A stretch of DNA of 11,891 nucleotides from positions 1 through 11,891 of the forward strand of contig JACZTE010000008.1 of NCBI GenBank assembly GCA_022573935.1, given 5' to 3'. The translations under genes were made by a program, and so were the position numbers. The notes under the pieces are model-generated. The model did no database searches and was not told the origin of the DNA. It saw only the letters and a list, made by a program, of their open reading frames with translations. Position 1 is the first letter of the stretch; every line of letters begins with the position of its first letter. This DNA comes from Chloroflexota bacterium (GTDB lineage Bacteria > Chloroflexota > Dehalococcoidia > DSTF01 > RBG-16-68-14). Below are positions 7,775 through 11,891 of the stretch, one piece after another.

Positions 7775-8801
7775 GACAGACGCCTCGGCTGAGGGGTCGC
7801 TCGAAGATCGATTGGCTGCATACCTCAGCGAGCAGCTGCCGAGCGCAGAGGACATCCGCGTCGTCGATCTAGAGCGCATCTTCGGCGGAGCCTCTCGAGA
7901 GACCTATCGCTTCGTTCTGGCGTATCGAGAGGAGGGCGAGGCCAGGTCGCGCCGCCTCATCCTCCGGCGCGACCCGCCCGGTAGCCTGATCGAAACCGAG
8001 CGCGCTGTTGAGTTCGGAGTGTATCGCGCCTTTCAAGGCACGCCCGTGCCGGTTCCCGAGGCCCTCTGGTTGGAGGAGGACCCGAAATGGCTCGACTATC
8101 CATTCTTTATCATGGAGGAGATCGTGGGCATGCAGTCCAATGCCCGGCTTGCCTCCCAGCACGCGGAGGAGCTCACACCGCAGAAATGGACGATCCTGGG
8201 GGAGATCGCCAAGGTCGATCCTGCGGCAATCGGGATCGATGCGGTCATGGAAGCTGTCGGCCCCGAAGGATGCTGGAAGCGAGAGCTCGGGTACTGGGAG
8301 AAGCAGATCGATCGCAACGAGCTGTGCCCGCAGCCGATCGCGCGGGCAGCGATCCGCTGGCTGCGTCGCAATCCACCGCTACCGGCACAACGGGTGGGCG
8401 TCGTCCACGCCGACTATCGCACCGGTAACTTCTTGTTCGATGAGCACGGCGTGATCCGCGCCATCCTCGACTGGGAGATGGCTCACCTGGGAGACCCGCT
8501 TGAGGATTTGGCGTGGGGACTTAATCCCGTATGGCGCAGCGCAGACGGGCGCGTCGGCGGAATCGCTTCGCGTGAGGAGGCGATCGGCATCTGGGAGAAG
8601 GCGAGCGGTCTGCGCGCCGACCCTCATTCCCTGCGCTGGTGGGAGCTGTTTTCGAGCGTGAAAGGACAGGCGATCTGGGTCTCGAGCGCCAAGGAATTCA
8701 CGGATGGAAAGAACCAGGACCTGATCCTCGCCGTCGCTGCTTGGCTGATGGGGAACCGGCAGGACTGCGCCATTCTGTCCGAGTTGGGCCATGCATCATG
8801 A
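7764..8801 (+). CDS. Phosphotransferase family protein (APH/ACAD10-like small-molecule kinase)
   Basis: A 345-residue protein of the aminoglycoside-phosphotransferase-like kinase fold. The N-lobe has FGGASRETYRF (Gly-rich turn, about 40-50) and RLILRRDPPG (about 64-73). The C-lobe carries the Brenner catalytic loop HADYRTGNFLF, with His215, catalytic Asp217 and Asn222, then ILDWEMAHLGDPLEDLAW with the Mg-binding Asp236. This form, with DPLEDLAW and the preceding RRDPPG, is that of the ACAD10/ACAD11-type kinases that phosphorylate hydroxyacyl-CoAs rather than antibiotic-resistance enzymes. The precise substrate is not determined. The start is GTG; an in-frame stop at 7728 leaves no other good upstream start. 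Its end overlaps the next gene in an ATGA, so the two are coupled. Confidence 0.9.
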   Translation: MGDRTDASAEGSLEDRLAAYLSEQLPSAEDIRVVDLERIFGGASRETYRFVLAYREEGEARSRRLILRRDPPGSLIETERAVEFGVYRAFQGTPVPVPEALWLEEDPKWLDYPFFIMEEIVGMQSNARLASQHAEELTPQKWTILGEIAKVDPAAIGIDAVMEAVGPEGCWKRELGYWEKQIDRNELCPQPIARAAIRWLRRNPPLPAQRVGVVHADYRTGNFLFDEHGVIRAILDWEMAHLGDPLEDLAWGLNPVWRSADGRVGGIASREEAIGIWEKASGLRADPHSLRWWELFSSVKGQAIWVSSAKEFTDGKNQDLILAVAAWLMGNRQDCAILSELGHAS

Positions 8802-9247
8802 AGCCCGACATGACGCGCTTCCTAGAGATCGCTACCACTCACCTCATGACCAAGACAGCCCCCGCGCTGGGGCCGGGCTACGAGCAGTCGAGCCTGCTAG
8901 CGCTCGGCGCGATGCTAGCCGCGGTGCGCCACGAGTTCGGGCGCGCCGCCGCCTGGCGCGTCGAGGAGAACGGCGCGCTGCGACGGCTCTTCGCCGAGGC
9001 CGCGCCTGCCGTCCGGACTACCGAGTTACGCGAGAGGCTGAAGGAGGCAGCGGCCGGCGAGGACTCGAGCCTCATCGTCTCGGACCTTGAACGGAGCAAC
9101 GCGGCCCTGCGTGGACTGCTTATCAACCTTCACGCCCACGTCGAGGAGCTCGACTCGCCGGAGGCGCGCCTGATCGAGGAGAAGATCTGGCGGGAACTCG
9201 CAGCCTCGACCGAGCGTCGCACGCTCCCGCTGATGGGACTAGCGTAG
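8798..9247 (+). CDS. DUF6285-like small protein
   Basis: A 149-residue, mostly helical protein beginning MKPDMTRFLEIATTHL, with ALGPGYEQSSLLALGAMLAAVRHEF next. This 'D...L...A...L......L.....Y....A..A.A.A.REL'-like layout, and the position directly behind a phosphotransferase gene, match the DUF6285 family. No catalytic motif is visible; the middle (about 55-100) is Glu/Arg-rich. It probably acts with the kinase, because homologues are commonly neighbours, but its role is unknown. The ATG overlaps the kinase stop by four bases, which also excludes the longer frame that runs through the kinase gene from 8639. No separate ribosome site is needed. Confidence 0.75.
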   Translation: MKPDMTRFLEIATTHLMTKTAPALGPGYEQSSLLALGAMLAAVRHEFGRAAAWRVEENGALRRLFAEAAPAVRTTELRERLKEAAAGEDSSLIVSDLERSNAALRGLLINLHAHVEELDSPEARLIEEKIWRELAASTERRTLPLMGLA

Positions 9248-9275
9248 CCGGCACAACCGCCTTAAGGAGCCTGCC

Positions 9276-10274
9276 ATGCCCAAGCTGACCGATAAAGATG
9301 AGCTGTTCGTGCACCAGATCCCCGAGCCGCTGCCCAACGTTGTGACTCACCACGATCACTGGCGAGAGAGCTACTTCTTCGTGCTTCATCCACGGACCGT
9401 CCAGGGTGATGTCGTGATCCTGACCATGGCGCACTACCCGAAGCGAGAGGAGATGGACTCGCTACAGATGGGGCGCATCGCAGATCAGCAGATCTTCGTT
9501 CGCCACTCGCGCCCGTACAACGGCGATCCGCACACAACCGTCGTCGGGCCGGTGACCATCGATATCGTAGAACCGTTCAAGACGGTGCGGTTGACCGTCG
9601 ACGCGGCGTCGGCGCCCGTAGGGCTGGACCTGACGTTCACGGCGCGTACGCAGGCGTACGGTCTGCGGCGAGGCACGATGAAGGCCGGACACGAGATCAT
9701 CTGGGATCAGAGCCATATGTTCCAGTCAGGCTCGTACTCTGGAACCTACACCCATCAAGGCGTCACCTATGAGGTAGACGACTGGTGGGGGCAGCGTGAC
9801 CACTCGTGGGGAATTCGCGACCACCGACGTTGTCCGATGTGGATGTGGCTTGCGATTCAGTTGCCGGACGGGATGATCGGCGTGTGGCATTGGGAGTACG
9901 CGAACGGCGCTCATGTCTACACGGACGGCTGCTTCGCTCCCGCGGACGGCGGCGAACCGATCCCAGTAGTCGAATTTCGACATGCCCTGCACTGGACTGA
10001 CAAAGATGGAAAGCCGGTTGATTACGGCCGAGACGGTGAGGATGTGCTCGGCCTTGCCGGGCGAGTCGAGGTCGTGCTAGCGAATGGCACGGCCATCGCC
10101 ATCGAAGCTACGGGCAGGTGGTGCATGCCATACAGAGAGCTAGGCGGCGGCCAGCACCTCATGGCCGTGCGCACCAGCGACGGCCGGGAAGGCACGGCGA
10201 TCTTCGAGCTGACAGGGGCGTTCCACCACCGCTATTTCCCCATTGCCCGGGCCGAGAACCTGCCGCCGGGATAG
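9276..10274 (+). CDS. Two-lobed lipocalin-like protein (AttH/CrtC-like; DUF7064/DUF7065-type)
   Basis: A 332-residue protein rich in beta strands with no signal peptide. The clearest mark is WWGQRDHSWGIRDH at residues 170-183, the GxRDHSWG(V/I)R motif shared by AttH-like, hydroxyneurosporene-synthase-like (CrtC) and DUF7064-type proteins. These have two lipocalin-like barrels and bind or modify hydrophobic molecules such as isoprenoids or lipids. MWMWLAIQLPDG and HYPKREEMDSL are further family-like blocks. It is not clearly an enzyme of carotenoid synthesis here, as no other carotenoid gene is visible; linkage to a kinase and DUF6285 suggests a lipid or steroid-type pathway. AAGGAG (9264-9269) lies six bases before the ATG. 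It starts 28 bases after the DUF6285 gene, likely in the same operon. Confidence 0.75.
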   Translation: MPKLTDKDELFVHQIPEPLPNVVTHHDHWRESYFFVLHPRTVQGDVVILTMAHYPKREEMDSLQMGRIADQQIFVRHSRPYNGDPHTTVVGPVTIDIVEPFKTVRLTVDAASAPVGLDLTFTARTQAYGLRRGTMKAGHEIIWDQSHMFQSGSYSGTYTHQGVTYEVDDWWGQRDHSWGIRDHRRCPMWMWLAIQLPDGMIGVWHWEYANGAHVYTDGCFAPADGGEPIPVVEFRHALHWTDKDGKPVDYGRDGEDVLGLAGRVEVVLANGTAIAIEATGRWCMPYRELGGGQHLMAVRTSDGREGTAIFELTGAFHHRYFPIARAENLPPG

Positions 10275-10368
10275 GCATGCTGCTCCCGTCCGGTTGGAGC
10301 CTGTCGTCTGGATCAAGCGGCTAGGCGCCTGCTGCCTCAACGCCAAGTGCCCACTGCCTCCGGTAGGC

Positions 10369-10638
10369 GTAACGGAAAGCTGGCGAGGCCGCGCATGTGG
10401 CGAGGTCGGGAGAGATCCGGCGACGCTCCGGCGGTCTTTCGATCTCTACACCGTCGACCCGCTCAACCGCCTTCGGGCGCTTCCATCCATGTTGGCGGGG
10501 ACGGCTGAAGAGATCGATGGGACGCTTCTCGGATTCGCAGCGCTGGGCTTCGACGAGATTCGCTGTAACGTGCATCCGCAGACGGTCGAAGCCATCGAGG
10601 CGATGAAAGAGGTCGTCGACCTGGTGCACGCTGGTTGA
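10369..10638 (+). pseudogene. 3' fragment of a luciferase-like (LLM class) flavin-dependent oxidoreductase gene
   Basis: The frame ending at 10638 encodes about 85 residues that look like the end of an F420/FMN-dependent LLM oxidoreductase. WRGRACGEVGRDPATLRR corresponds to the usual 'C.EVGRDPATL.RS' segment, followed by AGTAEEIDGTLLGFAALGFDEIR and a C-terminal EAMKEVVDLVHAG. Intact proteins are about 280-340 residues, so roughly 200-250 N-terminal residues with the flavin site are absent. Upstream of about 10369 no frame resembles the family. There is no good start or ribosome site at the homology boundary. The nearest in-frame ATG, at 10243, lies inside the preceding gene and would add unrelated residues. 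It is most likely a deletion remnant. Confidence 0.7.
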
Positions 10639-10736
10639 GGCGGGCGCGGGTAGCTGAAGTTCCACAACCTGCTGGTGCGGGCTCGCGACCTGCTGCGAAG
10701 CGATGGCCGGGCAACAGAGCGCCAAGGTGGAGCAGA

Positions 10737-10832
10737 TTGCCCAGAGTATCTGAGTTCTATGGCATCGTCATGACGATGTAAGCGACCGCAACCGCCGCGA
10801 ATATGGCGCACGGGCCCGGACGGCACTCCGCT
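10737..10832 (+). pseudogene. 5' fragment of a DUF4160 gene
   Basis: A TTG at 10737, four bases after GGAG, opens a frame reading (M)PRVSEFYGIVMTM and then hits TAA at 10779-10781. MP.(I/V)S.FYGI.I.MY is the characteristic start of DUF4160 proteins, which continue with DDH.PPHFHA.YG. In the next frame after the stop, SDRNRREYGA can be read, which loosely follows that continuation with a deletion. The fragment therefore looks like a frameshifted and eroded gene start. DUF4160 genes are usually paired with DUF2442 genes in toxin-antitoxin-like couples; no DUF2442 partner is seen. Confidence 0.5.
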
Positions 10833-11006
10833 CCTCCCAAGCGGAAGCCTGCCCTAAACGCAGCCGAATGGTCGCGAGTTCGGGCGGACGCCCCCGGACG
10901 GGGGGCCGTCGTGGCCCGCCCGTCTGGGCGAATCCCCTCCTCCGCTCCAGCTTCACTCTTGCCCCCTAGGCACCCGTCTTAGACCTCTTTCGTCTCGGAG
11001 GCTAAG
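10827..11006. other. Non-coding stretch with three successive hairpins
   Basis: Between the decayed fragments and the convergent - strand gene no convincing coding frame is seen. Three inverted repeats follow each other: TCCGCT/AGCGGA (10827-10832 with 10840-10845, 7-base loop); a long GC-rich stem at 10893-10928 (GGGCC/GGCCC at the tip, then ten further pairs with one bulged G and one wobble); and CTTAG-A-CCTC paired with GAGGCTAAG (10978-11006, 10-base loop). None has a following T-run. The stretch could be a structured RNA, a bidirectional terminator region or a copy of a dispersed intergenic repeat. A 62-codon Arg/Pro-rich frame on the - strand (10768-10956) covers it and is probably spurious. 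Confidence 0.5.
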
Positions 11007-11048
11007 GGCCTCGCGTCTCGGAAGCACGCGGCAACACCCGTACTTGAG

Positions 11049-11831
11049 TCAGCGCTCGCCACTGTTCAGCTGTTCAGCAGCATAGAACAGGCCCGTCATC
11101 TTGCTGATGGACGTGCTGAAGATGGCACGCTTGGGCAGACCAAGAGTGCGAAGCTCGTCAGCGATAGGATGCGTACCGAGTTCAAGAACGGCGCCACCTC
11201 GCCCCGCTCCGACGCCCTCTCCGCTCATCACCGACGGGGTCTTGTACAGGATGCCGTCCCGGTAGGCATACGATACTTGCGTGCGGTCGTGGAACGAGCG
11301 CGTGCCGCCGACCGGTACCGAGTGGCTAAGCACGTGCTGCCCGTCCGCTCTAAGAACGGCCGTCTGGACACCATCGTTCGTGGACATTTCGATCTCGGTG
11401 ACGATCTTCGGGAAGCCCCATATCGTGTTGCCCGCCTCGCAGGTGAACGCACCGTTCACCGGCAGTTGGTGGATGTAGGCGCCCACGCTCCCCCGCAGCA
11501 TGCCCAGTACGGTGCCCACGTAGGGCAGCGTCCGGTGGCCCTTCTCGTTCACGAGGAAGGTCACCGCGATCTCGTAATACGTGCCTAGATCGCAATCTTT
11601 ATATTCGATCGCGCCGATGCTACAGAGCGTTCGGCCAGGTAGCACCTGGGCGATACGGAGCGGGGCTGGCGCGAGGAGCCGCTGGGCGGCTGCCGTCGGC
11701 ACGAGGTAGTAGGCGATGGCAGCCGTCGCATCGCGCACCTCGACGGGGAGCCGCACTTCTCGTCCTTGGATGACGTAGCTGTCGCTCGAAGCTTGGACAG
11801 CGGGCTGCTGTGGAGCGTTAGACGAACTCAT
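11049..11831 (-). CDS. Acetoacetate decarboxylase-superfamily protein
   Basis: A 260-residue protein with the beta-rich acetoacetate decarboxylase (ADC) fold. The block EAGNTIWGFPKIVTEIEM aligns with GRELSAYPKKLGYPKL of the clostridial enzyme, placing Lys142 at the Schiff-base position (Lys115 there). The next residue, Lys116 in the clostridial enzyme and responsible for lowering the pKa, is Ile143 here. Upstream, AIAYYLVPTAAAQRLLAPAPLRIAQV matches the family 'YR.D...L...VP.PL.' start. Proteins of this kind act in varied roles, including hydratase, aldolase-dehydratase or cyclase steps as well as decarboxylation, so the reaction is uncertain. The ATG at 11831 is chosen over an in-frame GTG at 11840 because the GTG overlaps the ribosome site. 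Convergent to the other genes and transcribed on its own within the window. Confidence 0.85.
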   Translation of the reverse strand: MSSSNAPQQPAVQASSDSYVIQGREVRLPVEVRDATAAIAYYLVPTAAAQRLLAPAPLRIAQVLPGRTLCSIGAIEYKDCDLGTYYEIAVTFLVNEKGHRTLPYVGTVLGMLRGSVGAYIHQLPVNGAFTCEAGNTIWGFPKIVTEIEMSTNDGVQTAVLRADGQHVLSHSVPVGGTRSFHDRTQVSYAYRDGILYKTPSVMSGEGVGAGRGGAVLELGTHPIADELRTLGLPKRAIFSTSISKMTGLFYAAEQLNSGER

Positions 11832-11839
11832 CTGGCGCA

Positions 11840-11844
11840 CCTCT
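11840..11844 (-). promoter_or_regulatory. Ribosome binding site of the ADC-like gene
   Basis: On the - strand AGAGG ends eight bases before the ATG at 11831. The alternative GTG start at 11840 shares bases with this site, so the ATG is preferred. Confidence 0.65.
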
Positions 11845-11886
11845 CAATCCGACCATTTCCGACCGACCACTACTGGCCGTCCACTA
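11845..11886 (-). repeat. Three degenerate 14-base tandem repeats upstream of the ADC-like gene
   Basis: On the - strand the cores AGTGGACGG, AGTGGTCGG and AATGGTCGG begin exactly 14 bases apart, immediately before the ribosome site. The units are TAGTGGACGGCCAG, TAGTGGTCGGTCGG and AAATGGTCGGATTG. The spacing and position suggest an operator with several binding sites, but the array touches the window edge, may extend beyond it, and could be chance in a low-complexity leader. Confidence 0.45.
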
Positions 11887-11891
11887 CCGTT

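Noticed and set aside
7764..8801. Aminoglycoside-resistance reading of the phosphotransferase
   Set aside because: The RRDPPG and DPLEDLAW signatures and the DUF6285 neighbour fit the acyl-type kinase branch better than antibiotic kinases.
10321..10725. A 134-codon - strand frame opposite the LLM fragment
   Set aside because: The + strand frame there has clear LLM similarity; the opposite frame shows no family features.
10763..10778. Perfect 16-base palindrome CATCGTCATGACGATG
   Set aside because: It lies within the DUF4160 remnant and encodes part of GIVMTM, so the symmetry is most simply a by-product of coding; an operator role has no other support.

Overview
The window is GC-rich, densely coding bacterial DNA. 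Genes overlap by 1-4 bases, GTG and TTG serve as starts, and intergenic gaps are short. The gene content (NarG/EbdA-type molybdoenzyme, NCS1 permease, DHA2 exporter, acyl-CoA-type phosphotransferase, DUF6285, LLM and ADC relatives) would fit a free-living Chloroflexota (Thermomicrobia-like) or an actinobacterium. No rRNA or other marker is present, so this taxonomic guess is weak. No tRNA, rRNA, CRISPR array or intact insertion sequence was seen.

Left part (1-7659, + strand): a catalytic alpha subunit of a type II DMSO-reductase-family molybdoenzyme enters at the left edge, with its N-terminus cut off by the window. It is translationally coupled to an NCS1-type permease. A 14-TM DHA2 exporter follows, then a nitrilase-superfamily amidohydrolase (1-base overlap) and a class I SAM methyltransferase 38 bases on. 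These five genes look like one operon. No iron-sulfur beta subunit or gamma/delta subunit follows the alpha gene, which is unusual for this enzyme class.

Middle part (7660-10274, + strand): after a 104-base gap holding a possible 30-codon ORF comes a compact three-gene module. It consists of an APH/ACAD10-like small-molecule kinase, a DUF6285 protein (ATGA overlap) and a two-lobed lipocalin-like (AttH/CrtC-like) protein. Homologous trios of this kind occur in lipid, steroid and acyl-CoA catabolic neighbourhoods. A working but unproven idea is that the molybdoenzyme hydroxylates or oxidises a hydrophobic substrate without oxygen, and the kinase and accessory proteins process the hydroxylated acyl products.

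Right part (10275-11891): a decayed zone follows. It holds a 3' fragment of a luciferase-like monooxygenase gene, a 5' fragment of a DUF4160 gene that hits a stop after 14 codons, and a non-coding stretch with three successive GC-rich hairpins. Convergent to these, on the - strand, lies an acetoacetate-decarboxylase-superfamily gene. It keeps the Schiff-base lysine but lacks the adjacent second lysine. Three degenerate 14-base tandem repeats lie directly upstream of it, running up to the window edge.

The points most worth following up are the orphan alpha subunit coupled to a nucleobase-type permease, a near-perfect 20-bp inverted repeat inside the nitrilase gene, the small ORF ahead of the kinase, the decayed DUF4160/LLM/hairpin zone, and the 14-base repeats.
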